Origin: Rhodanobacteraceae bacterium
GTDB lineage: Bacteria > Acidobacteriota > Terriglobia > Terriglobales > Acidobacteriaceae
Assembly (NCBI GenBank): GCA_025350865.1
Contig: JANXWZ010000187.1
Location: forward strand, 1-37,430
Direction: 5' to 3'
DNA: 37,430 nucleotides
The notes under the pieces were generated by a model, which had not been told where the DNA came from, searched no databases, and saw only the letters and a list, made by a program, of their open reading frames with translations. Positions 1-9,450 of this stretch are shown one piece after another (position 1 is the stretch's first letter; each line of letters begins with the position of its first letter). Made by a program: the position numbers and the translations under genes.

Positions 1-656
1 TCCGGCTCGCCGCTCAGATCGGTCACTGGAACAGGCACAGAACCGGCAGGCGAGATCACCTGCACCGGCTCCCCGTCCATCACCACATACCGCGTCCGCA
101 ACACCTCATGCCGGGCAGCGATCTCACTCAGCGCAGCCGCAAGAGCACTGTGGTTCAACTCGCCACGCAGCCGCCACTTCAGCGCCACGTTGTAAAACGC
201 ACTCCCAGGCTCCAGCTGATTCAAAAACCACAACCGACGCTGGCCAAAAGATAACGGGATGTGCGCGGGGCGAGCGCCAATCGAAGGAGCAACAGTGGCG
301 CTCACGCCTCCCGCCTGCGCTTCGCGGACCACGTTGGAAAAAGCAGCAAGTGTGGGATTCGCGAAGACCGACACCAGCGGCAGCTCCACGCCGAATCGTT
401 CAGAGATGCGCGAGATCATCTGTGTCGCCAGAAGCGAGTGGCCTCCGAGAAGGAAGAAATCGTCCTGCCGTCCAACGCGTTCCGCCCTCAAAAGACGCGC
501 CCATACCTCGGCGACTCCGGCTTCAAGTTCATCCGCGGGTTCAACATACTCCGCCTGCAGCCCCGTGCGGCGGGTCTGCTTCGACTCCACTGCATCAACG
601 ATGGCCGAGGTCTTTGAAAGCTGAGACGCTATTCGCGCCAGGACGGAGGGCTTCAT
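1..656 (-). CDS. Non-ribosomal peptide synthetase, N-terminal part (PCP-C...), runs off the window
   Basis: An open frame of 218 codons starts with ATG at 656 and continues past base 1 with no stop. After a linker of about 40 residues there is a peptidyl carrier domain (about 40-110) with the 4'-phosphopantetheine motif LGGHSLL (Ser74), then the start of a condensation domain from about residue 135 (motif PLSFGQRRLWFLNQLEPG, then HEVLRTRY). No adenylation domain precedes the carrier domain. The start ATG overlaps the TGA of the upstream NRPS gene (ATGA, 4 nt), so the two should be translationally coupled. Because the upstream protein ends in an FkbH-like glyceryl-loading domain, this carrier domain is the natural acceptor for that domain. 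That last point is inference. The domains and the overlap are read directly. Confidence 0.93.
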   Translation of the reverse strand, partial: MKPSVLARIASQLSKTSAIVDAVESKQTRRTGLQAEYVEPADELEAGVAEVWARLLRAERVGRQDDFFLLGGHSLLATQMISRISERFGVELPLVSVFANPTLAAFSNVVREAQAGGVSATVAPSIGARPAHIPLSFGQRRLWFLNQLEPGSAFYNVALKWRLRGELNHSALAAALSEIAARHEVLRTRYVVMDGEPVQVISPAGSVPVPVTDLSGEP

Positions 657-3600
657 ACGGACGCGACCTCCTCTGTCATGCGGGCATGGGCACCCTCGGC
701 GGAGCTGAGCCGGTACACGATGCCGCTCTCGGTCTCAACGCAAGAGGCGACTGAGAGGGATTCCAAAAAGTTAAACGCGGGGGCATTCTTCGCCGAAGCG
801 GAAAACTGAACGTCCACCCAAACCAGCCCCATTGTGCGCGCCTCTTCACAGAGTTGATCGAGAATTGTGTGCTCGACCCTTCTGCCGAGTGCGCGGCAAC
901 TCATCAGGAAGGACTCCACGAGCAGCGACGAGTCAACTACCGCGAAAATTACAACTCCAATGAGCCCGTAGTCGCCGAAGCGGTCGCTCAGGTGAACCGT
1001 CCAGCAGCGGAGCGTCGGCGACGTAATCAGTTCCCGCACCTGTGGGTCCTGGCGGCGGATCGTCGTGCTATTGAACTGGTTGCTCCGCTGCGTCAGTTGC
1101 GCAACGCGATTGACGTTTTCTTCCGTCAACGGGGCGATCTGGATGTTTAGTTGCAGGCTCCGAATGAAGTCGTCGAGGCTCTGGTTTGCACGGAGTTCGC
1201 CACGCTCGCGCTCTTCGCTGTACATCTCGCTGCGACGGCGGTCGGCATCCGTGGTGCGATAGTGATCGAAGGCCCAGATGTGATTTAGAAATGCCGGAAT
1301 GTCGTTCGGATCTTCGGGCAATTGCAACGTCAGCACTTCGGGGATTTGCGTTTCTACCGCTGAACATTCGACCGGGCTGTCGTCGATGAAGACAAAGCTG
1401 TCGATGCCAAGGTTCAGTTCCTGTGCAAGCGACCGCAGATTGTCCGGCTTTGGCTCCCAGTTGATGCGGTGCGCGGTAATGTGTTCGCGCTTAAGCAACA
1501 TGCCGGGGTTGCGGTCGAAGACATCCCACGCATCCGGCTCATTGTTCTTGCTGCAGATGACGATCAGCATACCCTGCTCGCGCTGATGCAGAATCTCCTG
1601 CTGCAGTGCGCGCTGCGGAGCGTTTACCGTCACGCCGAAGGTGCCGTCTTCGCCGCAGACGCCGCTCCAGAGCGTGTTGTCGCAATCGAGGGCGATCACT
1701 TTGTAGCCGGGTCCCCGCAGGCCCCAGATGCAGCGGATGAGCATGGTCGCCAGCGCGGTCGAAAACTCAGTGGTGTACGGGACATGCCCGACGGCAAGGG
1801 CTACCTTGTCTTCGTAGTCCGGGACCGCGTAAAGCTCGTTCAGCCTTGCCGAGGTGATGACGTGTACGGTAGCGGAGGATGCCAGCCCTTCGACCAGCGA
1901 CGTCTCCAACCCGGACAAGAAGCCGGACCATGCCGCAGTGGTAACAAGCTCGCTCGATGACGGGCAGCAGCAGAGGATGAAGCTGGCTGCGCTCTGGGCG
2001 GCGGCGGACTTTACCGCTTCGATCAGGTCCGCGACACCACGCGCGATATTCTCCTGCCTGACTTCTACCGAGTCGGAGCCGAACTGGTGGAGGTCCTCGA
2101 AGCGAAGGAGCAGCACGTTGTAGCCGGAAGTATTGGAGCGCAGCAGACTCGTTGGGTCGAGGAGTTGCTGGAAGACCTGGTGGTTCGGTGCAAACTGCAG
2201 CTTGTAATCCAGCTCCAGCTCGCGCATCCAGAACGAAAGGGGTTCTTCAATCGGCTCGGCCGTGAATGTCGCCGAGACGAGAACTTTTGGCTTGTCGTCG
2301 CCGCGAGACCTTGCAGCCTGCTGCTCCAATCCGGCAGGAATCTCAACGTCATCCACCCTTACCGATGGGTCAAGCACAAGCGACTGCAAGGTCGAGCTGT
2401 ATGCGTTGAGCAGCAGATCGATAGTGGCCGTGTCGAAGAGGTCGCGTTTGTACTCGCACGCCAGGCGGATGCGCTCCGACCGGGCGGAGACGACAAAGCG
2501 AAGATCAAGCAAGGCGGATTCGCGCGGAAAGCCAACCGACCTACCCTCCAGCGCGTCGGTCTTGAAGACCACTTCGGAGAAATTCTGCAGCAGCAGGCCG
2601 ACATTGAAGATCGGGTTGCGGTCCGGCGTTCGCTGTACCTTCATCGCATCGACGATCGCGTCAAACGGGCACTGCCCGTAGGAGAATCCATCGAGCACAA
2701 CGGCACGCGTCCGGACGAGTACCTCGAGCGCGGTTTCGGATCCGTTAACATCCACTCGGAGCGGAAGCATGTTCAGAAAGCAGCCGACCATCCGGTCCAG
2801 CTCAGGCAGCGGCCTGTTGCCCGCAACGGTGCCGATCACCAGGCTCTGGTCCCGGCTCCAGCGATGCAGCATGATCGCCAGCGACCACACCATGACCGCA
2901 AACTGTGTCACCTTGTGGACCTGGCAGAACTTCGTCAGCGAATCGAAGAATTCAGTTTTGATCGTGATGGAGCGTAGATCGCCGCTGGATGTCGCGGATT
3001 CGAGATGATGATCGACCGGGAGTTTGAGCCCAAGTGGAGCCCCTTGAAGATGATTCCGCCAGTAGTCCAGATGTTCCTCGAGGACCGCGCCTTGCATCCA
3101 TCCGCGCTGCCAGGCGGCGAAGTCGGCGTAGTCAAAGCTGTGCTCGGGAAGGCTTGGCCGCTCGCCGGACTCCAGCTGCGAGTACAGCGTCGTTAAATCC
3201 TGAAACAGGATTGCGGAGCTTGATCCGTCCATACAAATGTGGTGGCTCACCATGGCGAAGACGTGGTCCTGCGGTCCAATGCGATAAAGGTGGAATCGGC
3301 AGACGGGTCCGGTCGCAAGATTGAACGGAGCCTGCGCAGCGGCCGCGATGTGACGCAAAGCTTCCTGTTCCCCTGCGTGCTCAAGGTCGACAACCGTCAG
3401 TTGAAGGGGTTCAGGCGGTAGGATGCGCTGAAATGGAATGCCTGCGTCGGCCAGGTAAATCGTGCGCAAGACTTCATTGCGCGCACTGATTTCCGTCACC
3501 GCCGAGTTTAACACGGCGATGTCCAGTGAGCCACGGAGGCGGAGTGCGGACTTTACGTTGTAACCACTACCCTCCGGATAGAGCTGCGTCATCAGCCAGA

Positions 3601-6600
3601 ACCGCTGCTGGGCAAACGAGAGTGGTAGCCGCTCATTGCGGCTCACGCTGGTGAGCGACGGCAACGAGCCAGCGCTTCCTGACAAGCGCAGCACGTCTAC
3701 CTGTGCTGACAAGCCCCTGACTGTGGGGTGCTCGAAGATGCGGCGCAACGGCAGGTTGACCTGGAAGGCCTGGCCGATCCGCGCAATCACCTGCGTCGCC
3801 AGCAAAGAGTGGCCGCCGAGCGAGAAGAAGTCATCCTCGACTGATACCTTCTCCAACCGCAGGACATCCATCCAGATGCCCCCGACAATCTCTTCGGTAG
3901 GCGTCGCGGGCAGAGCCTCGCTGGTCGACGAATGGTGATAGATCGGCTCTGGCAGAGCCTGGCGATCGACCTTGCCGTTCGGCGTTAGAGGCAGCACAGG
4001 CAGCAGATGGAATACCGCAGGCACCATGTAGTCCGGCAGCGTGGCTTTGACGGCAGAGCGCAGAGCATCGAGCTGCAGCTCCACGCCGCTGCTCGGGACG
4101 ACATAGGCCACAAGCTGCTTGCCGCCCCGGTCATCGTCGCGGGCGACGACGACGCAATCCAGAACGCCGACGCAGGTGCGCAGAACAGTCTCGATCTCCG
4201 CCGGTTCAATGCGAAAGCCGCGAATCTTGACCTGCTGGTCAAGCCGCCCGAGATACTCGATGGTGCCGTCGGCCAGCCAGCGGCAGAGATCGCCCGTCTG
4301 GTACATGCGCGAACCGGCCACAAAGGGATCGGCTAGGAATCGCTCTGCCGTCATGTCGGGCCGGTTGAGATAGCCGCGCGCGACGCCGGTCCCGGCCAAA
4401 AACAGCTCGCCGGCGACGCCGATCGGCAGCGGATTTCCAAGGTTATCGAGAATGTATCCACGAATGTTCGCCAGCGGACGGCCGATGGTGACCCGCCGGT
4501 CGCGCTCCACGACCTCCCACGTCGCATAGCCACTTTCAGTTGGACCGTAGGAATTGACCAGGGTGCTAACAGTTGGGCGGTCCAGAATTTCCGCGGCGAG
4601 ACTATCGCTTAGTGCTTCACCCCCTAGCAGGATCGTCGAAACCGATGGCCCGACTCCGCCCGACCGCAGCAACTCGGCCATGACGGACGGCACCGTGTTG
4701 ATCAGCGTGACTTCGCTTGCGGCGGGGGCTGACGCGAGCAGAAGCGCATTCTCCACGATCACCAGTTTGCCGCCCGCGCCCAGCGTGACGAACATCTCGA
4801 AGGTCGACATGTCGAACCCGATAGACGTGCCGAAGAGGACGCCTGCTAGCTGCGCCGGCGTGAATTGGTGGAGACACCAATGCACGAAGTTGACCGAGTT
4901 GCGATGCTCGATTGCAACGCCTTTGGGCCGGCCTGTGGACCCGGAGGTGAATAGTACAAAAGCGAGGTTGTTGGGCGTCGCTGGGCAGGCCGGGTTGACT
5001 CGCAGCGGATCGGACTCAAACCGGTCGACCAGCACAATCGTCGCTTCGCTTGGCGGAAGCGCATTGGCAAGCTCTGAGCTGGTGATGATGACTTTGGGCT
5101 TCGCTTCCTCGATGATGCCCGCGATACGCTGCTGTGGATAGGTCGGGTCGAGCGGCACATACGCCGCACCCGCCTTCAATACGCCGAAGATGCTCGCGAC
5201 CAATTGCGGTGTGCGGTTGAGATAGATGCCGACCAGGTCGTCCGGCTGCACATCGAGCAGGCTTGCAATCCGGTTGGCGGCGGAATTGAGCTCCGCATAG
5301 GTGATGCGGCGTTCGCCATCGATCAGCGCAACGCTACCGGGAATCCGGTCCGCAGTGGCTTCGAGAAATTCCTGAATCCGGGTTGGACCGGAGAAGTCCC
5401 TGGCCGTCTGGTTGAAGCCTTCGATGACCTGCTTCCGCTCGGCTTCCCCGAGAAGCGCCAAAGACCTAACAGGGGTCGACGGAGCCGATACAATCGACTC
5501 CAGCAGCACACGATAATGATCGGCGAAACGCTCGATGGTAGTTGTGTCAAACAGGGCGGTACTGAACTCCAGTACGCCGCGAAGTTCGGGTGCATCGACC
5601 ACCGACACATAGAGATCGAACTTGGTCTTCTGGCGCTCGGATGGCAGACCTTTGATCGTGAGGCCAACCAGTTGAATGGCCTCGCGCGGCATGTTGTGCA
5701 GCGCAAACATTACTTGAAAGAGTGGGTTATAGCTGAGACTGCGTTCCGGCTGCAGATGCTCGACGAGCTTCTCGTACGGCATGTCCTGATGCGCAAAAGC
5801 GTCAAGGGTAAATCGCCTGACGCGAGCCAAAACATCGAGGAACGTATCCTCGGCGTGGATGGTCTGGCGCATCAGAAGCGTATTGCTGAAGAACCCGATG
5901 ATCGGCTCAAGCTCCAGCCGCTCGCGATTGGCGATCGGCGTTCCGACTACGATTCCCTCCTGCCCGCTTACCCGCGATAGCAAGACGTGCAGCGCTGCCA
6001 CCAGCACCATGAAAAGCGTCGTATTCGTCTCCCGGCACAGGTTGCGAAGGTCGTCGCTGAGTTCCCTGCTGAACCTGAACAGCACCGAGCTTCCATCAAA
6101 GGATTGCACCGCCGGCCGGGGGCGATCCGTTGGCAGTTCCAGCAGCGCGGGCGCTCCCGCCAGTGCTGCCTTCCAGAAGTTCAGAAGCCGATCAAGTCCG
6201 GAGCCGGACAGCTGCTCCTGCTGCCACGCGGCAAAGTCGCCGTACTGAATCTGCAGCTCTGCGACTGCCGCCGGCTGACCGAAAGCGAACTCACGATAGT
6301 ATGCGGAGAATTCCCGCATCCACACGCCTTTCGACCAGCCGTCGAACACGATGTGGTGTGTCGTGAATAGCAGCAGGTGGTCATCTTCGGCAAGTCGCAG
6401 GATTCGGAAACGAAATAGTGGTCCGGACGCGAGATCGAAAGCGGTGTTCGCCTCCTGCGCTGCGGCCTCGATAGCTGCGGCTGCAGGATCCGGGGCAAAG
6501 GTAAGGTCCTCGACCGCCAGGTCGAACGGCCGATAGGCATGGACGATTTGAATCGGTTCGCCGCTCTGGACCCCGAAAGTAGTGCGCATCGTGTCGTGGC

Positions 6601-6862
6601 GATCAACGATCCGGTTCATCGCGGCAATTGCTGCCGCAACGTCCAATCCTCCGCCGAGGCGCCACGACACGGGAACGACATACGATGTCTGGTCAGGCTC
6701 AAACTGATGTAGAAACCACAGACGACGTTGTGCAAACGACGCAGGAAAGAAGTACGCCGGATTGAGGTCCTCGGGTACCGTCGTCGTCGCGATAATGCGG
6801 TCTGGTAAAAGGTTGCGCGACATAACCGTCATAACTCTCAAGGTTTGTTGAAAGGATACCAT
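653..6862 (-). CDS. Non-ribosomal peptide synthetase C-A-PCP-C-FkbH (2069 aa)
   Basis: Domains in order: condensation C1 (about 37-480, HHIVFDG at 169-175); adenylation (about 490-970, LFTSGSTGRPKG at 637-648, YGPTE at 772-776, NGKVDR with Lys964); carrier PCP1 (about 985-1055, LGGHSLL, Ser1019); condensation C2 (about 1078-1520, HHICMDG at 1207-1213); then an FkbH-like region (about 1555-2060) with the HAD motif DCDNT (1726-1730), CSKN (Cys1770), IDDSP (1826-1830) and a GNAT-like C-terminus. FkbH-type enzymes take the glyceryl group of 1,3-bisphosphoglycerate, dephosphorylate it and load it on a carrier protein. There is no second adenylation domain and no carrier domain after FkbH; the carrier is the first domain of the next protein. 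The start at 6862 has GAGG 6 nt upstream. It is the first gene of a minus-strand operon, divergent from a permease. The A-domain code, aligned by eye to GrsA, reads D-M-F-S-L-G-S-Y-A-K. I do not recognise it, so no substrate is assigned. Confidence 0.95.
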   Translation of the reverse strand: MVSFQQTLRVMTVMSRNLLPDRIIATTTVPEDLNPAYFFPASFAQRRLWFLHQFEPDQTSYVVPVSWRLGGGLDVAAAIAAMNRIVDRHDTMRTTFGVQSGEPIQIVHAYRPFDLAVEDLTFAPDPAAAAIEAAAQEANTAFDLASGPLFRFRILRLAEDDHLLLFTTHHIVFDGWSKGVWMREFSAYYREFAFGQPAAVAELQIQYGDFAAWQQEQLSGSGLDRLLNFWKAALAGAPALLELPTDRPRPAVQSFDGSSVLFRFSRELSDDLRNLCRETNTTLFMVLVAALHVLLSRVSGQEGIVVGTPIANRERLELEPIIGFFSNTLLMRQTIHAEDTFLDVLARVRRFTLDAFAHQDMPYEKLVEHLQPERSLSYNPLFQVMFALHNMPREAIQLVGLTIKGLPSERQKTKFDLYVSVVDAPELRGVLEFSTALFDTTTIERFADHYRVLLESIVSAPSTPVRSLALLGEAERKQVIEGFNQTARDFSGPTRIQEFLEATADRIPGSVALIDGERRITYAELNSAANRIASLLDVQPDDLVGIYLNRTPQLVASIFGVLKAGAAYVPLDPTYPQQRIAGIIEEAKPKVIITSSELANALPPSEATIVLVDRFESDPLRVNPACPATPNNLAFVLFTSGSTGRPKGVAIEHRNSVNFVHWCLHQFTPAQLAGVLFGTSIGFDMSTFEMFVTLGAGGKLVIVENALLLASAPAASEVTLINTVPSVMAELLRSGGVGPSVSTILLGGEALSDSLAAEILDRPTVSTLVNSYGPTESGYATWEVVERDRRVTIGRPLANIRGYILDNLGNPLPIGVAGELFLAGTGVARGYLNRPDMTAERFLADPFVAGSRMYQTGDLCRWLADGTIEYLGRLDQQVKIRGFRIEPAEIETVLRTCVGVLDCVVVARDDDRGGKQLVAYVVPSSGVELQLDALRSAVKATLPDYMVPAVFHLLPVLPLTPNGKVDRQALPEPIYHHSSTSEALPATPTEEIVGGIWMDVLRLEKVSVEDDFFSLGGHSLLATQVIARIGQAFQVNLPLRRIFEHPTVRGLSAQVDVLRLSGSAGSLPSLTSVSRNERLPLSFAQQRFWLMTQLYPEGSGYNVKSALRLRGSLDIAVLNSAVTEISARNEVLRTIYLADAGIPFQRILPPEPLQLTVVDLEHAGEQEALRHIAAAAQAPFNLATGPVCRFHLYRIGPQDHVFAMVSHHICMDGSSSAILFQDLTTLYSQLESGERPSLPEHSFDYADFAAWQRGWMQGAVLEEHLDYWRNHLQGAPLGLKLPVDHHLESATSSGDLRSITIKTEFFDSLTKFCQVHKVTQFAVMVWSLAIMLHRWSRDQSLVIGTVAGNRPLPELDRMVGCFLNMLPLRVDVNGSETALEVLVRTRAVVLDGFSYGQCPFDAIVDAMKVQRTPDRNPIFNVGLLLQNFSEVVFKTDALEGRSVGFPRESALLDLRFVVSARSERIRLACEYKRDLFDTATIDLLLNAYSSTLQSLVLDPSVRVDDVEIPAGLEQQAARSRGDDKPKVLVSATFTAEPIEEPLSFWMRELELDYKLQFAPNHQVFQQLLDPTSLLRSNTSGYNVLLLRFEDLHQFGSDSVEVRQENIARGVADLIEAVKSAAAQSAASFILCCCPSSSELVTTAAWSGFLSGLETSLVEGLASSATVHVITSARLNELYAVPDYEDKVALAVGHVPYTTEFSTALATMLIRCIWGLRGPGYKVIALDCDNTLWSGVCGEDGTFGVTVNAPQRALQQEILHQREQGMLIVICSKNNEPDAWDVFDRNPGMLLKREHITAHRINWEPKPDNLRSLAQELNLGIDSFVFIDDSPVECSAVETQIPEVLTLQLPEDPNDIPAFLNHIWAFDHYRTTDADRRRSEMYSEERERGELRANQSLDDFIRSLQLNIQIAPLTEENVNRVAQLTQRSNQFNSTTIRRQDPQVRELITSPTLRCWTVHLSDRFGDYGLIGVVIFAVVDSSLLVESFLMSCRALGRRVEHTILDQLCEEARTMGLVWVDVQFSASAKNAPAFNFLESLSVASCVETESGIVYRLSSAEGAHARMTEEVASV

Positions 6863-6885
6863 TCGAACCTCACAATTCTGAGTCC

Positions 6886-6913
6886 GCTATACAACCATTC
6901 CAGGAATGAACAA
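6886..6913 (-). promoter_or_regulatory. Possible sigma70-like promoter of the NRPS operon
   Basis: On the minus strand TTGTTC (6913-6908) and TATAGC (6891-6886) are separated by 16 nt, about 24 nt upstream of the NRPS start codon. Each box matches the consensus only partly. The rest of the 260-nt divergent region (6863-7122) shows no repeat or operator that I can name. Confidence 0.3.
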
Positions 6914-7122
6914 ACTGACAAACTTCGCGTCCGTAGCACCCAGCAACGGTAACGACTAGGCTTCAGGAAAGTTGTTCAATACGACTCACGGACGAGATCG
7001 CAAACAGCGGAGGCAGTGATGGGATTCGACGGGATTATCCACAGCAAACTCAACCCGCCTGGCATTGGGTAAGATGGACCACACCGTTCGAAGACCTATC
7101 AACCGGGATTGAAAGGAAGCAC

Positions 7123-8457
7123 ATGCAAATCACCGCCCCGACCGCGTCCGCCAAATCGCAGACAACGATTACTGAACCTTTGGTGCCCGCCGGCAAGATG
7201 CTGCTTTTCGTCCTCGTGACTGTCCTCTTCTTCCTCTGGGGAATGTCGAACAACCTGACCGACATCCTTGTCCAGCAGTTCAAGAAGTCGTTCGAGTTGT
7301 CGCAGTTTGGCGCGCAACTCGTTCAGACCGCCAACTTTCTCGGCTACTTCTGCATGGCGATTCCCGCCGCACTGATCATGCGCAAGTGGGGCTACAAGTC
7401 GGGTATGGTGGTGGGCCTTACTTTCTTCGGCGGAGGAATGATTCTGTTTTGGCCGGCAGCAATTAGCGGACAATATCTGCCATTCCTCATCGCCCTGTTT
7501 GCGGTCGGCTGCGGAGCATCCATGCTGGAGACGGCCGCGAATCCTTTCATTGCACAGTTCGGCCCCGCACATACTTCTGAAAGACGGTTGAATTTTGCTC
7601 AATCCTTCAACCCCCCCGGAACTGTCCTCGGCGTGATCCTTGGCGCGAGGTTCATCTTTTCGGGAATTGAGAAGAAGCCCGCAGAAGTTGAGGCGATGAA
7701 AGCTGCCGGAACGTACGCTGGCTATCTTCACGCCGAGTTGATGCGCGTTGTGCCGACCTACCTGGTACTCGGGTCGACCGTACTGCTCTTCGGGGTTCTG
7801 CTGTCGCGCATGTCCTTTCCGACCATGAGCGGTGAGGGTGCGGCGGTCGCAGAGGATCGCGGCAGCTTCCGCGCTCTCCTTGGTTATCCGCACCTGTGGT
7901 TCGCGGTATTCGCCAATTTTTGCAATGTCGGTGCGCAGGTCTCCACCTGGAGCAGCCTCATCCCGTACATGAAGCAGTACACCTCGGTCAGCGAGCGCGT
8001 GGCTGCAGGCTATCTGACGGCAACCTTGATCGCACTCATGGTCGGCCGGTTTGCAACGACTCCGCTGATGAAGTACATCGCACCAAGCCGAATCCTGGGC
8101 ATCTATGGAGCGGCAAACGTCGTGTTGATCGGCATTGCGATCACCCACCCGAGCCTGATCGGTGCGTATGCCATTGTGGCGAGCAGCTTCTTCCTTTCCA
8201 TCATGTTCCCAACTATCTTCGCGCTTGGCCTGAAGGGCCTGGGGGCGAACACCAAGCTCGCCGGGTCGTTCCTCGTGATGGCCATCGTTGGCGGAGCCAT
8301 CTTCCCGCCGATCCTGGGCTGGATTGCCAAGGTTACGGGTAGTCTTGCCTACGGCTACATCGTCCCAGCGGTCGGTTTCGTCGGCGTGGCGGTCTACGGA
8401 TTTCTGGCGGCGAAGTGGTCCGAGGAGCCCGCTTCCTTGGACGAAAGCGCAATCTAG
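7123..8457 (+). CDS. MFS sugar permease of the FucP (L-fucose/H+ symporter) family
   Basis: A 444-residue protein made almost entirely of hydrophobic helices, about 12 membrane spans, which fits the usual MFS sugar symporter length. The segment FFLWGMSNNLTDILVQQF near residues 36-53, followed by LVQTANFLGYFCMAIPA, is the hallmark of the FucP subfamily, which imports L-fucose or other monosaccharides with protons. The GAAAGGAAG ribosome binding site lies 4 nt before the ATG. It stands alone on the plus strand, divergent from the NRPS operon and 162 nt before the cytochrome gene. The substrate cannot be read from the sequence; the uronate cluster 6 kb downstream makes a sugar or sugar acid plausible. 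Function in peptide export is unlikely for this family. Confidence 0.88.
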   Translation: MQITAPTASAKSQTTITEPLVPAGKMLLFVLVTVLFFLWGMSNNLTDILVQQFKKSFELSQFGAQLVQTANFLGYFCMAIPAALIMRKWGYKSGMVVGLTFFGGGMILFWPAAISGQYLPFLIALFAVGCGASMLETAANPFIAQFGPAHTSERRLNFAQSFNPPGTVLGVILGARFIFSGIEKKPAEVEAMKAAGTYAGYLHAELMRVVPTYLVLGSTVLLFGVLLSRMSFPTMSGEGAAVAEDRGSFRALLGYPHLWFAVFANFCNVGAQVSTWSSLIPYMKQYTSVSERVAAGYLTATLIALMVGRFATTPLMKYIAPSRILGIYGAANVVLIGIAITHPSLIGAYAIVASSFFLSIMFPTIFALGLKGLGANTKLAGSFLVMAIVGGAIFPPILGWIAKVTGSLAYGYIVPAVGFVGVAVYGFLAAKWSEEPASLDESAI

Positions 8458-8619
8458 ACAGAATCTCAGCGGTGTCTATTCCGAACAGTGCGCGGCGCAA
8501 AGGCCCTATTCGGCTTTTAGTGGCCTGAAGACGTTCCAGTGCGCCATTGTGACTTACTCATCGCAATCTGCAAGAATGGCGGGGCAGCGCTGATTCACCG
8601 AAAGGCGTTGCCCTAAAAC

Positions 8620-9450
8620 ATGATGATGATCCCCACCCCCAGGATATTCGCCGCGACAGTTATCCTTGTCGCTGCCTCTGCCGCCGCACAGGAACCCGTT
8701 ACCCAACGACCCAACGCCGGAGTCAACCCGGCGGAGCGCACCAGAGCCGCGCTTGGCATGGGAACGCGGCCGGACGCCGAGGCCGCCAAGCGCGGGGCTC
8801 CGGTGTATGCCTCCAACTGTTCGTTTTGCCACGGACCATCAGCCCGCGGAGCGGAAGGGCCAAGCCTGCTTACCTCCGACGTCGTGCTTGGCGACGACCA
8901 CGGCGAGAAGCTGGTGTCATTTCTGCAGCAGGGCCGTCCGTCCAAGGGCATGCCTGCGTTCGAGCGGCTTCCGCCAACCGACCTGAAAGACGTTACGGAA
9001 TTCCTGCATCAGCAGATCGAGAACTACACCAATCGCGGCGACTACAAGGTGGCCAACATCCTGGTGGGAGATCCCGCCAAAGGCAAGGCAGCATTCGATG
9101 CGAAGTGCAGCCAATGCCACTCCGTGAGTGGGGATCTGGCGCACGTCGGCGCTAAGTTTAAACCGCTGGACCTGCAGCGAAACTGGATCAGCCCACCTCG
9201 CAATAGCCCGACCCGCACTGTAACGGCAACAGCAACAAGCTCTACGGGCACGGTCTCCGGCACTCTCACCAGACTCGACGATTTCCGCGTCGATATCACG
9301 GATGCGGCCGGCAAGGTCGTACGCATCGACCGAACCGCCGGGACCAAGCTGACGATCAACGACCCGCTCGCTCGCCATATGGAGATGGTCCCCAGCCTGA
9401 TGGACGACGACATCCACAACATGACCGCCTACCTGGAGAAGCAGAAATGA
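8620..9450 (+). CDS. Periplasmic diheme cytochrome c with a beta-rich insertion
   Basis: A signal peptide (about residues 1-23, ending near AAAQ) is followed by two haem c sites, CSFCH (67-71) and CSQCH (163-167). Met110 or Met111 in KGMPAF is a candidate axial ligand for haem 1, and Met254 or Met256 near the C-terminus for haem 2. Between the second CxxCH and its Met lies an extra segment of about 55 residues (about 195-250), rich in Thr, Val and Asp, that looks like a small beta fold inserted into the cytochrome domain. The gene overlaps the next one by ATGA. The pair reads as an electron acceptor made together with a PQQ dehydrogenase, passing electrons from it to the respiratory chain. 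The exact start is uncertain because ATG occurs at 8620, 8623 and 8626. Confidence 0.9.
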   Translation: MMMIPTPRIFAATVILVAASAAAQEPVTQRPNAGVNPAERTRAALGMGTRPDAEAAKRGAPVYASNCSFCHGPSARGAEGPSLLTSDVVLGDDHGEKLVSFLQQGRPSKGMPAFERLPPTDLKDVTEFLHQQIENYTNRGDYKVANILVGDPAKGKAAFDAKCSQCHSVSGDLAHVGAKFKPLDLQRNWISPPRNSPTRTVTATATSSTGTVSGTLTRLDDFRVDITDAAGKVVRIDRTAGTKLTINDPLARHMEMVPSLMDDDIHNMTAYLEKQK

